In this document: positions 36,501-44,271 of the stretch, piece after piece
Layout of the letters: each line of letters opens with the position of its first letter
Position numbering within the stretch: position 1 is the stretch's first letter
Origin: Kangiella sp. TOML190
Lineage (GTDB): Bacteria; Pseudomonadota; Gammaproteobacteria; Enterobacterales; Kangiellaceae
Reading direction: 5' to 3'
DNA length: 64,000 nucleotides
Assembly (NCBI RefSeq): GCF_023706045.1
Contig: NZ_BQYL01000001.1
Location: 806,001 to 870,000, forward strand
Notes under the pieces: model-generated
The model's database searches: none
Told to the model about the DNA's origin: nothing
Seen by the model: only the letters and a program-made list of their open reading frames with translations
Translations under genes and position numbers: made by a program

Positions 36501-36830
36501 TTGATGGGCGCCCACGGTCAGCGCGAAGGTTTGGCCGCTCATTGGGAAATGTGGATGTTTGAGCAAGGCGGCATGACGCCGATGGAAGCACTGCGTACTG
36601 CGACTATCGATGGCGCTAAAGTGCTAGGTATGGAAAAAGATTTAGGCTCTATTGAAGTGGGAAAACTGGCCGATTTGGTGGTGCTAGATGCGGATCCGTT
36701 ACAAAATTTGCGGGATAGTGATAAGGTTAATATGGTAATGATCAATGGTCGCCTTTATCAAGCGGACAGCATGAACCAACTGGCACCGCAGAAGGTAAAT
36801 CGCGACAGCTTTTACTTCGAAGAGGATTAA
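33588..36830 (+). CDS. Exported TolB/Tricorn-like beta-propeller fused to an amidohydrolase
   Basis: A 1080-residue periplasmic or secreted protein with a signal peptide (to about VYAAKE, residue 31). The N-terminal two thirds consist of PD40/WD40-like repeats (SPDGKTIAFD, FSPDGKQLSFTSD, SPDGKYLAFVRR and others). The C-terminal part (about 680-1080) is a metal-dependent amidohydrolase with DFHWHG as the HxH site, FSVKSYN with a possible carbamylated Lys, HTTIEHSL, and the GSIEVGKLADLVVLDADP ending. The propeller may gate peptide-like substrates, but the reaction is unknown. Confidence 0.88.
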   Translation: MRKAMNHSLKKITLASSLFGLLFASAVYAAKEAPEASEKEQKWDVNQAPGEVVFADIKVDEGTWMNLDVSPDGKTIAFDMLGDIYTMSITGGEAKNVTNSMAWDMQPRFSPDGKQLSFTSDQGGGDNIWVMDSDGSDAYQVTKEQFRLLNNAVWSPDGNYLAARKHFTGTRSLGAGEIWLYHKSGGNGIKLNKRPNEQKDLGEPAFTADGQYVLFSRDSTPGRFFEYSKNSNEQIYEIFAIDRHTGDIETWVTGQGGAVRPTPSPDGKYLAFVRRIREKSTLYLQDRETGAEFPIFKGLERDMQETWAIHGVYPNFAWMPDSQAIVFWAAGKIHRINIGDKEVTEIPFSVTDRREMRQAISKIQQAAPADFDVKMLRWLQVAPNGKSAIFQALGHIYKVALPEGTPQRITNQNEHFEFYPRFSPNGGSIIYTTWHDKELGTVRIHSLFDGRQRVISQKPGHYINPALSPDGRTAVFEAISGGYLTSPLYSNETGIITVDLKTKQQERISKSGSRPFFGLDPDRIYFSESKVDGEVHSQKLVSVDLSGNDKREHYVGNWINDYAISPDGQWLAFNQRYQVYVTPFVAGGKAIATGPKASNLPVKRFSKFSGANLSWSADSQSLNWSMGPNLYQQSLGDKFAFLNADGKAPEDVEAKVTNIKLPAKADVPQGIIALTGAKIITMKDEQVIEDGTIVIENNRIKAIGKASDVSVPSSAQSFDVKGKTIIPGLIDFHWHGPYANSQMQPQTNWNALASLAFGVTTTHNPSASTEAVFSASEMQKTGQIVAPRLFSTGTILYGANHYITADVNSLDDAVGHLERMKAVGAFSVKSYNQPRRDQRQQVLEAARQTGLLVVPEGGSLFQHNMSMVVDGHTTIEHSLPVPNVYADVKQLMRQADTAYVPTMGVAYGGIAGERYWYDKTEVWKHPLLSKFVPRQILEARSVRRYKAPEEDYNHVNVARGSAQLQDEGVKVLMGAHGQREGLAAHWEMWMFEQGGMTPMEALRTATIDGAKVLGMEKDLGSIEVGKLADLVVLDADPLQNLRDSDKVNMVMINGRLYQADSMNQLAPQKVNRDSFYFEED

Positions 36831-36883
36831 TAGTAGGAAAAGTTAGGTTAGATTTAGCCTAAATTCAGGGTAAGTGAGCGCAA

Positions 36884-36905
36884 AGTAATGCAAATTTGCA
36901 TTGCT
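36884..36905. promoter_or_regulatory. Long palindrome upstream of the TPR-GGDEF gene
   Basis: AATGCAAATTTGCATT (36887-36902) is a perfect 16-bp palindrome extended to 22 bp with one mismatch pair. GCGC also occurs on both sides (36878-36881 and 36913-36916). It lies about 65 bases before the GGDEF gene and could be an operator. No known regulator consensus was matched. Confidence 0.4.
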
Positions 36906-36967
36906 ATTTAGAGCGCAAGGAATTAAGTTTGTAAAAAAAAGGATATAAATTAGGTTTGCGACTGTTA

Positions 36968-38842
36968 ATGAAACGCTATTTGCTAGCGGGCTTTTTGGTC
37001 TGCTGCGGTATATTTGCTAGTGTTGAGCTTGCTGCGGCAAGTGATCAAGCTGCGCGTGGTTTATTTAAACTATCGCGCTTGCCGCTTTTGGAGCGTAGTA
37101 AGGCAGAATACTTAACAGATGTTCATCAGATCCAATCAGAAAATCAGAATAATCAATTTATTAATGCGTTTAGTAATATCCTAAAAGCGGATTATTACTT
37201 ACTGCGGGAGAATTTTGCCAAAGCAGAAAACTTCCTAGAAAAAGTTAGACCTCTAATCGCTAGGTTGGGCTCTGAGTCACTGGCGTTAGAGTTTCAATAC
37301 CAAGATATTTTTCTGCAACGCTCTAAAAATAACATCGACCAAGCTATAAGTTTAGCCGAAAATTTATTGCCGAATGTTATTAATGCTTGGCCAAAACATA
37401 AAGTGAATTATCTGATATTGGAAATGGCCTATTTGCATTCTTTTAAATATCAATACGAACAATCCTTGATTTTGCTCCAACGCGCTTTAGAGTTTGCCGA
37501 AGAGTCACAAGATCCTTTTTTAATTTCTGAAACCTATAATTTATTCGGCATTGTTTATTCCAAGTTAAAGGATCATCCCTCGGCAACCATGTACTATCAA
37601 AAAGCAGTTGCCCTTATTGATGCTAATCCTGAATTAAGAACTTCAACCTATACCCACAGTAATCTTGCCGATTCATTAAGAGTAGAAAAAAAATATGAGC
37701 AGGCAGAAGCAGTATTAACAAAGGCTTTACGCATTGCCGAAGAAGATCAAGATATAGGCAGTATTTCTTTTGCTAATCAGATGTTTGCGCGTTTATTTGC
37801 TGACTCAGGAGAGTACGAAAAAGCGACTGAACACATGTTAACGGCTGCCGAATTATCAAAGCAAATTGGTGAAGAACTGTTTGAATATGTATTGAACTCT
37901 GAGCTAAGCGATCTCTACTTAAAAGCAGGACAACTAGAGCCTGCCAAACGTTATTTTGATAAGGCAAAGGCTTTGCTACCCAAGCTGGCCGAAGATGATA
38001 TGCATACTCTTGAGCACTTAAAAGCCAAAATATTGTTTGCCGAGGGCAATTATCAAGATGCGTATCAAGCACTGGATGAGTCTTACAGCACCTATCGCAA
38101 TATTTTTAATGAGAATTTGACCAAAGTTTCTACTTTAGCGCGTGAAGAATTGGATCAGCAGCGACTCAAGTTTGATAATCGCTTGCTAGAAAAAGAAAAA
38201 GCCTTGAGCAAAAAAAATGAAAAAGCGGCGGTAGAGTTTAGAGCTTTGTTATGGGCTTTAATTTTGTTGCTGGTCGCTGCGATATGTATTCTAGTGTGGT
38301 TTTTATTTAGATTTAAAGCAATCGCTCAAGAGAGTAAAAGACAGGCTTTGACCGACAACTTAACTCAACTACCTAATCGACGTATGATTTTTCGTAAGTT
38401 GAGCGAAGTTCATCGAAACAGCGCGGCCAAAAGCTCCTCCGGTTATAGTGTGATTTTGTTTGATATTGATCGCTTTAAAAGTATCAATGATCGGTTTGGC
38501 CATCATATTGGCGACAAGGTCATCCAGCAAACCAAAGCTATTTGTCAGCCATCGTTAGGCGCTGCAGATGTGTTAGGGCGGATTGGCGGTGAAGAGTTTT
38601 TAATTATTCTGCCGCACACCAAGTTGATCAAAGCCAAAGAAATCGCAGAAAAAATTCGCCAAGCGTTTGAAACTCACAATTTTGAAGATATTGTATCGGG
38701 CTTAACCGTCACCTCTAGTTTTGGAGTGTCCGAGTCCAGCCTGGAAGATGCGAATGTGGATTTTATTGTCAATCGCGCGGATAGATTGTTGTATAAGGCC
38801 AAACACCAAGGTCGCAACAAGGTGGTTGCAAGCTTTGCGTAA
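36968..38842 (+). CDS. TPR-containing membrane diguanylate cyclase
   Basis: A 624-residue protein. The signal peptide (to about SVELAAA) is followed by a periplasmic array of TPR-like helices (about 30-400), a coiled coil, one membrane helix (ALLWALILLLVAAICILVW) and a cytoplasmic GGDEF domain. The active site RIGGEEF is intact, so c-di-GMP synthesis is expected. The inhibitory RxxD site is changed (GAAD stands in its place), suggesting weak product feedback. The start is ATG 36968; a TTG 12 bases upstream is possible. Confidence 0.88.
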   Translation: MKRYLLAGFLVCCGIFASVELAAASDQAARGLFKLSRLPLLERSKAEYLTDVHQIQSENQNNQFINAFSNILKADYYLLRENFAKAENFLEKVRPLIARLGSESLALEFQYQDIFLQRSKNNIDQAISLAENLLPNVINAWPKHKVNYLILEMAYLHSFKYQYEQSLILLQRALEFAEESQDPFLISETYNLFGIVYSKLKDHPSATMYYQKAVALIDANPELRTSTYTHSNLADSLRVEKKYEQAEAVLTKALRIAEEDQDIGSISFANQMFARLFADSGEYEKATEHMLTAAELSKQIGEELFEYVLNSELSDLYLKAGQLEPAKRYFDKAKALLPKLAEDDMHTLEHLKAKILFAEGNYQDAYQALDESYSTYRNIFNENLTKVSTLAREELDQQRLKFDNRLLEKEKALSKKNEKAAVEFRALLWALILLLVAAICILVWFLFRFKAIAQESKRQALTDNLTQLPNRRMIFRKLSEVHRNSAAKSSSGYSVILFDIDRFKSINDRFGHHIGDKVIQQTKAICQPSLGAADVLGRIGGEEFLIILPHTKLIKAKEIAEKIRQAFETHNFEDIVSGLTVTSSFGVSESSLEDANVDFIVNRADRLLYKAKHQGRNKVVASFA

Positions 38843-38865
38843 GGCCTTGATTTAGATCGACTTGG

Positions 38866-39342
38866 TTAGCTTTCAAGGTGTGAACGTAGCATCCAAGCCG
38901 TTTTTTCGTGTACCACTAAGCGATCAGAAATCAAGCTAGCGGAAGACTCATCATCCGCATCCGAGGCTAATGGCAATATTTCGCGAGCAGTGCGCACTAC
39001 CGTTTCATGACTTTCTACTAGACGTTCGATCATTTCGGTAGCACCAATATTTCCAGCAACCTCTTTAATTTGAGTCAACTTGGCAAATTCGGCATAGGTT
39101 CCAGGCGCAGTAATGCCTAAGGCGCGGATACGCTCAGCAATATCGTCCACTGCCACTGCTAGCTCGGTGTAATGATCTTCAAACAGGGTGTGCAGCGACT
39201 GAAAAAATGGTCCTGTGACATTCCAGTGGAAGTTGTGAGTTTGTAGATAAAGGCTATACGTATCTGCTAAAAGTTTTGATAATCCTTCACCGACAGCGGC
39301 TCTTTGCTGTTCATTGATACCAATATTAATTGAATTACTCAT
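38866..39342 (-). CDS. dps: Dps-family ferritin-like DNA-protection protein
   Basis: A 158-residue Dps. The ferroxidase-site pattern is visible: [13 protein letters not shown], then [23 protein letters not shown]. As a 12-mer it stores iron and consumes peroxide. The ribosome binding site GAGGAG is strong. About 90 bases upstream lies an ATAG-N7-CTAT element matching OxyR sites. It converges on the GGDEF gene with 23 bases between the stops and no terminator seen. Confidence 0.94.
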   Translation of the reverse strand: MSNSINIGINEQQRAAVGEGLSKLLADTYSLYLQTHNFHWNVTGPFFQSLHTLFEDHYTELAVAVDDIAERIRALGITAPGTYAEFAKLTQIKEVAGNIGATEMIERLVESHETVVRTAREILPLASDADDESSASLISDRLVVHEKTAWMLRSHLES

Positions 39343-39428
39343 GGTAACTCCTCGCGTTATTTCGAATGTGTAGCACTATCATAGGGGATCGGTTTAGATA
39401 TATAAAATATAATATCTTAAATAGAAAG

Positions 39429-39443
39429 ATAGCTAAAAACTAT
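39429..39443 (-). promoter_or_regulatory. Candidate OxyR site upstream of dps
   Basis: ATAG (39429-39432), CTAAAAA, CTAT (39440-39443) fits the OxyR half-site ATAGnTnnnAnCTAT at every fixed position, including the inner T and A. It lies 87-101 bases upstream of the dps start codon, a suitable place for activation. The second half-site is not clear. dps is a known OxyR target in E. coli. Confidence 0.5.
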
Positions 39444-39524
39444 TGATGGCTAAATATCCGATTGAAGTTTTCTAAGAAAAGACTAAAATTTGCCCAGTTT
39501 CCACCCCTTAGCTAGAATTATCCT

Positions 39525-39773
39525 ATGAGTTTATTTGACCAGTTTGATCGTGAGTATGATGCCACCGGCCTGCGCTGTCCGGAACCGGTGATGATGGTGC
39601 GCCTAAATGTGCGTAAAATGCAAGATGGCGAAACCCTGCTGGTTTTAGCCGACGATCCTTCGACCACTCGAGACATTCCCAAGTTTTGTACTTTTATGGA
39701 GCATCAGCTATTGGCCAGTGATACCAAATCAGTGCCTTATAAATACTTGATTAAAAAAGGATTGGCGGCTTAA
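39525..39773 (+). CDS. tusA: Sulfur carrier protein TusA
   Basis: An 82-residue TusA (SirA family) sulfur-transfer protein. The active Cys lies in [15 protein letters not shown], followed by the conserved [14 protein letters not shown]. It passes persulfide sulfur for tRNA 2-thiouridine formation. The full-length match and second-Cys block make this assignment secure. The next gene follows after 17 bases. Confidence 0.95.
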   Translation: MSLFDQFDREYDATGLRCPEPVMMVRLNVRKMQDGETLLVLADDPSTTRDIPKFCTFMEHQLLASDTKSVPYKYLIKKGLAA

Positions 39774-39790
39774 GTCGCTAGCGTTAGAGC

Positions 39791-40354
39791 ATGCCACAAG
39801 CAAATGGCCTAGGCGAATTATTAAAGCAGCTTGAAGCAGCTGATGGCAAAAGTTTGCCACCAGTGGAGAAGTGGAGCCCTGATTTTTGTGGCGACATGGA
39901 TCTGGTGATTAAGCGCGATGGTCATTGGTACTATCAAGGTACGCCAATCGGTCGCAAGCGATTGGTCAAACTGTTCTCCACCGTGTTAAAAAAAGAAGGC
40001 GATGACTATTTTTTGGTAACGCCAGTCGAAAAACTGGGCATTAAGGTTGAGGATGCGCCGTTTTTGGTGGTGCGAATGGAGCACATGGAGACTGAGCAAG
40101 GCGCGGTTATTGTTTTCGAAGATAACTGCGACAATAAAGTGCTGCTGACAAAAGACAACCCATTATGGGTGGAGCTGGATGCAAAAACTGGCGAGCCCTC
40201 GCCCTATATCAATATCCGTAGTAACTTAAACGCCTTAATTCACCGCAATCTGTTTTATGAGCTAGTAGCCATGGCGCAAGAAAAAACAGTGACTGGTGAT
40301 AAACACCTTGGAGTAGTTTCCGCAGGCGAATTTTTTAGTTTGGGAAAAATATAA
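39791..40354 (+). CDS. DUF1285 family protein
   Basis: A 187-residue protein of DUF1285 family type. Recognisable blocks are DFCGDMDLVIKRDGHWYY, PIGRKRLVKLFSTVL, and SPYINIRSNLNALIHRNLFY. No signal peptide or membrane segment is seen, so it is cytoplasmic. Structures of the family exist but the function is unknown. It is probably co-transcribed with tusA. Confidence 0.85.
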   Translation: MPQANGLGELLKQLEAADGKSLPPVEKWSPDFCGDMDLVIKRDGHWYYQGTPIGRKRLVKLFSTVLKKEGDDYFLVTPVEKLGIKVEDAPFLVVRMEHMETEQGAVIVFEDNCDNKVLLTKDNPLWVELDAKTGEPSPYINIRSNLNALIHRNLFYELVAMAQEKTVTGDKHLGVVSAGEFFSLGKI

Positions 40355-40390
40355 CCATAACAACAAAGAGCAAAAGGAAAACCAATTAAA

Positions 40391-40603
40391 ATGATAAAAT
40401 TCAAGCCTTTACCGAAGTTTACCCTAGTCTGCTACGCCCTTTCCCTATTGATCATTGGCTTGGTGTTTGCCGATCAATTTCTTGAATGGCAACTCTTGTC
40501 AAGAAAGATAAAAATCGCCACTTTAGTTATCGCCGCCATTATTGGAGTGGCGGGTTCATTATGGAGTATCGGAAAGCAACTGGCGAAGTTCTTACAAAAA
40601 TAA
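40391..40603 (+). CDS. Small membrane protein
   Basis: A 70-residue protein with two membrane segments (about residues 10-28 and 40-60) and a basic C-terminus. AAAAGGAAAA precedes the ATG. Its 3' half recurs as a decayed copy at 41590-41709, including a 34-base identical stretch, so this was once a duplicated gene. No family is recognised. Confidence 0.6.
   Translation: MIKFKPLPKFTLVCYALSLLIIGLVFADQFLEWQLLSRKIKIATLVIAAIIGVAGSLWSIGKQLAKFLQK
40524..40557 (+). repeat. 34-bp direct repeat, copy 1
   Basis: This stretch, inside the small membrane gene, is identical to 41620-41653 in the same orientation. The similarity continues with mismatches to both sides. It encodes the second membrane segment (VIAAIIGVAGS). 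Confidence 0.9.
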
Positions 40604-40675
40604 AGAAAGTTACCCAAATAATTCATATACTGAGAATAAATAGGGTTGGTATTATATTAGGAAGTTTCGAAAATT

Positions 40676-41167
40676 ATGCAAAGCTTACTGCAGATCATTG
40701 ACTTTTCTGATGAATACAAAGAGCAAGTAATAGAGCTAATTGTAAGTATCCAACAAAAAGAATTTGATATCCCCATTGGCGCTGAAGAACAGCCTGATCT
40801 TGAAAAGGTACAAACATTTTATCAGCAACGTAATGGAAATTTCTGGCTAGCGCTAATCAATAAACAAGTGGTCGGTACTGTGGCTTTACTTGATATAGGT
40901 AATAACCAAGCAGCGTTACGAAAAATGTTCGTTCATGCAGAGTTTCGAGGACCAAACTATGGAATAGCAAAAGCTTTGCTAGCGCGGTTGTTGAATTGGA
41001 GTGAAGAGAAAGAGATAAACGAAATTTATTTAGGCACGACCTCAAAATTTCTAGCGGCTCACCGCTTTTATGAAAAAAACAACTTCCAAGAAACATCAAA
41101 ATCAGAACTTCCGAAGAGTTTTCCTGTTATGCAGGTAGATACAAAATTCTATAAATGCACAATTTAA
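40676..41167 (+). CDS. GNAT-family N-acetyltransferase
   Basis: A 163-residue GNAT protein. The acetyl-CoA-binding motif A region is LRKMFVHAEFRGPNYGIAKALLARLLNWS split as RKMFVHAEFRG and YGIAKALL. It is followed by IYLGTTSKFLAAHRFYEKNNF, the typical motif B/tail. The acceptor is unknown. It lies with a second, frameshifted GNAT gene between the two copies of a duplicated small membrane gene. Confidence 0.85.
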   Translation: MQSLLQIIDFSDEYKEQVIELIVSIQQKEFDIPIGAEEQPDLEKVQTFYQQRNGNFWLALINKQVVGTVALLDIGNNQAALRKMFVHAEFRGPNYGIAKALLARLLNWSEEKEINEIYLGTTSKFLAAHRFYEKNNFQETSKSELPKSFPVMQVDTKFYKCTI

Positions 41168-41176
41168 GGATATGCT

Positions 41177-41589
41177 ATGGGCATTGATTATAAAGTTAAC
41201 GAAGCTGTTTCTGCAGAGCAATTTCAGAGTCTTCTGAAACGATCAACTTTAGGTGAGCGGCGTCCAGTAGAAGACATTAGTTGTCTTAAGGGAATGCTAG
41301 AGAATAGTAATTTAATTCTTAGCGCCTGGGATCAGGATGAGTTGGTTGGCATCTCTCGATCAGTGACTGATTATCATTTTGCTGCTATTTATCCGATTTG
41401 GCTGTTGATAGAAAGTATCAGCGTCAAGGTATTGGAAAGCAACTACAGATAAAAACCCAGCAACAACTAGGGGCGAAGTGCCTGTTAATATTGTTAGCAG
41501 CACCGGCGGCGGAAGATTACTACGGGCATATAGGTTTCGCTCGCCATAAAAAATGTTGGGTATTAGAACCAGGTAAGAGTATTAGGTAA
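41177..41589 (+). pseudogene. GNAT-family acetyltransferase disrupted by a frameshift
   Basis: The first frame (from ATG 41177) encodes a GNAT N-terminus up to SVTDYHF. The continuation LAVDRKYQRQGIGKQL...AAPAAEDYYGHIGF, which contains the acetyl-CoA motif, is in the +1-shifted frame to 41589. Adding one T to the run at 41377-41380 restores one continuous protein of about 137 residues (HF-CCYLSDLAVD). So either a one-base deletion inactivated the gene or the base was lost in sequencing. Confidence 0.82.
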
Positions 41590-41709
41590 CTTGGAGTTAT
41601 TTATCTAAAATTACCACCCTAGTTATCGCCGCCATTATTGGAGTGGCGGGTTCGATACGTTAGTATCGTTAAGCAATTAAAACAATACTTATTAAATAAT
41701 AAAAAATAG
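41590..41709 (+). pseudogene. Decayed 3' copy of the 40391-40603 small membrane gene
   Basis: The region translates to a fragment similar to the end of the 70-residue protein (KITTLVIAAIIGVAGS), then a one-base insertion near 41660 shifts the frame before SIVKQLKQYLL, which matches SIGKQLAKFL. The N-terminal half is missing. It is a non-functional duplicate. Confidence 0.75.
41620..41653 (+). repeat. 34-bp direct repeat, copy 2
   Basis: Identical to 40524-40557. Together they bracket a 1.06-kb stretch with the two GNAT genes, which could have been gained, or could be lost, by recombination between the copies. Confidence 0.9.
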
Positions 41710-41717
41710 GAAGCCTA

Positions 41718-42566
41718 ATGGACAATATTAAATCGGTAGCTTGGTTGCCTGTAGTGGCTTGGTTTATGTTAGGTTTTTACCTTCCTGGTATCGAGCAATT
41801 TTTATTAAAAGTGGGTGCGGAGTGGAGCTGGTACTGGTGGGATTTAAGTTATTTCTACTATGGTTATTTCATATTATTTATAGCTATATTAATAGCTTCT
41901 GAGCGCGGTCCCATCGCTTGGACTAGTCTATTTCAGGGGAAAATGACGTCAAAGAATCTAAAATTTGGAATAATTTTAACTATCTTTTGCTTTGTTTTTT
42001 CAATCGGCACCGCCTATTTGCTATTTTACCCTTTATCATTTGCTGCCCCCGCTTTTGTCAGTTATTGGTATTTAAGTCCGAGCGAGATTATTTATTATGA
42101 TGGTGATACTTATCCCCTAATAGCGAACTTGCTGAGCCTAATAGCTTTGGTCGTTTTACCCTCTATTCTGGAAGAATTTGCTTTTAGAGGTGTTATGTTG
42201 AAATGCTGGAGTAAAAAGTGGGGGTTTTGGAAAGCGACATTAGTATCTTCTTCTATCTTTGCAATTTTGCACCCAGATCCAATTGGTGCCTTTGGTTTTG
42301 GAGTTGCTATGTGCTACTTATATGCTCGCTTTAATACCTTGTTAATCCCCATTATTTGTCATGCTCTTAATAACTTCTTTGTGTGGGTTTGGGAGCTTGT
42401 TGATACTGGTATTTATGGGCCGGAAGATATTTATACACTCTTAGATTTTCAAAACAGTTGGTTTTTGGGTTTGATAGCGCTAGTCATAAGCATTGCATGG
42501 GCGAAGCGATATTGGTCAAGTGAATCAGTAAGACAGCATCTAAAGTCAATGCGCTATCCTACGTAA
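41718..42566 (+). CDS. CPBP-family intramembrane glutamic endopeptidase
   Basis: A 282-residue protein with about eight membrane segments. The CPBP/Abi motifs are in order: EEFAFRG (motif 1, EExxxR), FAILHP (motif 2, FxxxH), and HALNN (motif 4, HxxxN). Such proteases resemble Rce1. Bacterial members are linked to bacteriocin self-immunity or membrane protein processing, but the target here is unknown. AGGAAG precedes the ATG. Confidence 0.88.
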   Translation: MDNIKSVAWLPVVAWFMLGFYLPGIEQFLLKVGAEWSWYWWDLSYFYYGYFILFIAILIASERGPIAWTSLFQGKMTSKNLKFGIILTIFCFVFSIGTAYLLFYPLSFAAPAFVSYWYLSPSEIIYYDGDTYPLIANLLSLIALVVLPSILEEFAFRGVMLKCWSKKWGFWKATLVSSSIFAILHPDPIGAFGFGVAMCYLYARFNTLLIPIICHALNNFFVWVWELVDTGIYGPEDIYTLLDFQNSWFLGLIALVISIAWAKRYWSSESVRQHLKSMRYPT

Positions 42567-42575
42567 CACAACAAG

Positions 42576-43124
42576 CTATCTAAAATCACAATCGCTGGTA
42601 TGGTCATTGACCATGCCACAGGCTTGCATAAAGGCATAGCAGATGGTGGAACCAACAAATTTAAAGCCGTCTTTTTTAAGTTGTTTCGACATAGCATCCG
42701 ATTCAGGGGTATTGGCAGGAACTTGTGAGCGATCGCTCCAGTGATTGATAATGGGCTTGCCATCGACAAATTGCCAGAGATAGTCGCTAAATGGCATACT
42801 TTCTTTGATCCGCAAATAATTCTGGGCATTGACGATAAAGGCGTTCACTTTGAGCTTATTGCGAATAATCCCTGCATCGGAAAGTAGTTTCTCGCGCTTT
42901 TTGTCGGTGTATTTAGCGATCTGAGTAGCATCAAAATCATCAAACACCTTGCGGTAATGTGCCCGTTTTTTTAGCACTGTGATCCAACTTAAGCCAGCTT
43001 GCGCGCCTTCTAAACAGAGCATTTCAAACAGTTTTTGATCCTCGTAAACAGGAATTCCCCATTCCTTATCATGGTAGTCGATATAGAGCGGATCGTCAGA
43101 AACCCAGAAGCAACGTTTGGTCAT
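42576..43124 (-). CDS. tag: DNA-3-methyladenine glycosylase I
   Basis: A 182-residue base-excision repair enzyme that removes 3-methyladenine. The N-terminal RCFWVSDDPLYIDYHDKEWG contains the zinc ligands Cys and His together with the substrate-contacting residues. The C-terminal MVNDHTSDCDF supplies the other His and Cys. The family blocks EGAQAGLSWITVLKKR and FKFVGSTICYAFMQA are complete. It converges with the CPBP gene, 9 bases apart. Confidence 0.95.
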   Translation of the reverse strand: MTKRCFWVSDDPLYIDYHDKEWGIPVYEDQKLFEMLCLEGAQAGLSWITVLKKRAHYRKVFDDFDATQIAKYTDKKREKLLSDAGIIRNKLKVNAFIVNAQNYLRIKESMPFSDYLWQFVDGKPIINHWSDRSQVPANTPESDAMSKQLKKDGFKFVGSTICYAFMQACGMVNDHTSDCDFR

Positions 43125-43201
43125 AAGGATAAATCCATAAGAAATTTAGTGTTTTTTACCACAAATTCGTGGATAAGGTTAGAAAATATAGGGATTTACC
43201 G

Positions 43202-43207
43202 TATAAT
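43202..43207 (+). promoter_or_regulatory. Possible -10 element for glyQS
   Basis: A consensus TATAAT lies 123 bases upstream of the glyQ start. The best -35 at 17-base spacing (TTAGAA, 43179-43184) is weak. No T-box or other leader structure was seen in the 205-base gap between tag and glyQ. Confidence 0.35.
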
Positions 43208-43329
43208 TTCGCTCTTTGAGCGAATTCAAGCAATAAATGTAAATGCTGAGGTTTGAGCTAAAATCGTCATGAGCGTAATAGATTTTAACCAAACCGTTAA
43301 ATGTAAATACCACTTTTGGAGCATCGTCA

Positions 43330-44271
43330 GTGGCAATCGGTAACGAAAATACAAAAACCTTTCAGGGTTTGATTTTAACATTACAAAACTATTGGGCGGA
43401 GCAAGGTTGTGTGATCCAGCAGCCTTTGGATTTAGAAGTTGGCGCGGGCACTTTCCACCCTGCGACTTTTCTAAGAGCGATTGGCCCAGAGCCATGGAGC
43501 GCCGCCTACGTGCAGCCCTGCCGTCGTCCGACCGATGGTCGTTACGGCGAAAACCCAAATCGTCTGCAGCACTATTACCAATATCAGGTGGTGATCAAGC
43601 CTTCGCCGCTGGACATCCAGGAAATGTATTTAGGTTCGATGAAAGCCTTGGGTATCGATCCCTTAGAGCATGATATCCGCTTTGTGGAAGATAACTGGGA
43701 GTCGCCAACACTAGGAGCTTGGGGATTGGGCTGGGAAGTTTGGCTGAATGGAATGGAAGTGACCCAATTTACCTATTTCCAGCAAGTGGGAGGCTTGGAA
43801 TGTAAACCGGTGATGGGCGAAATTACTTACGGCCTTGAGCGGATTGCCATGTATCTACAAGGGGTTGATTCGATTTTTGATTTGGTTTGGACCGATGGCC
43901 CGCTGGGAACCGTTTATTATCGCGATGTGTTCCACCAGAACGAAGTGGAGCAATCGACTTATAATTTTGAGCACGCCAATGTGGATAAGTTATTCGAGTT
44001 TTTTGATTATTGCGAAAGCGAATGCAGTCGTTTGATGGAACATAACCTACCCTTGCCTGCTTATGAAATGGTACTTAAAGCTTCACATGCCTTTAACCTA
44101 CTCGATGCGCGCCATGCGATTTCTGTAACCGAGCGGCAGCGTTTTATTTTGCGGGTACGTACCTTGGCGCGATCAGTAGCAGAAAGTTATTACGCTGCCC
44201 GCGAAGCGCTGGGTTTTCCGATGCTGCAAAATACCAATAAAGAAGCGGCAAACAATAAGGAGAGCAAATAA
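43330..44271 (+). CDS. glyQ: Glycyl-tRNA synthetase alpha subunit
   Basis: A 313-residue catalytic subunit of the tetrameric alpha2beta2 glycyl-tRNA synthetase. The family start [18 protein letters not shown] and the class II motifs ([45 protein letters not shown]) are intact. The start is GTG 43330; no ATG fits the conserved N-terminus. Its TAA overlaps the glyS ATG by one base, so translation is coupled. Confidence 0.97.
   Translation: MAIGNENTKTFQGLILTLQNYWAEQGCVIQQPLDLEVGAGTFHPATFLRAIGPEPWSAAYVQPCRRPTDGRYGENPNRLQHYYQYQVVIKPSPLDIQEMYLGSMKALGIDPLEHDIRFVEDNWESPTLGAWGLGWEVWLNGMEVTQFTYFQQVGGLECKPVMGEITYGLERIAMYLQGVDSIFDLVWTDGPLGTVYYRDVFHQNEVEQSTYNFEHANVDKLFEFFDYCESECSRLMEHNLPLPAYEMVLKASHAFNLLDARHAISVTERQRFILRVRTLARSVAESYYAAREALGFPMLQNTNKEAANNKESK

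Noticed and set aside
43125-43329. T-box or glycine riboswitch leader before glyQS
   Set aside because: No T-box consensus or terminator/antiterminator pair is visible, and T-boxes are not expected in gammaproteobacteria.
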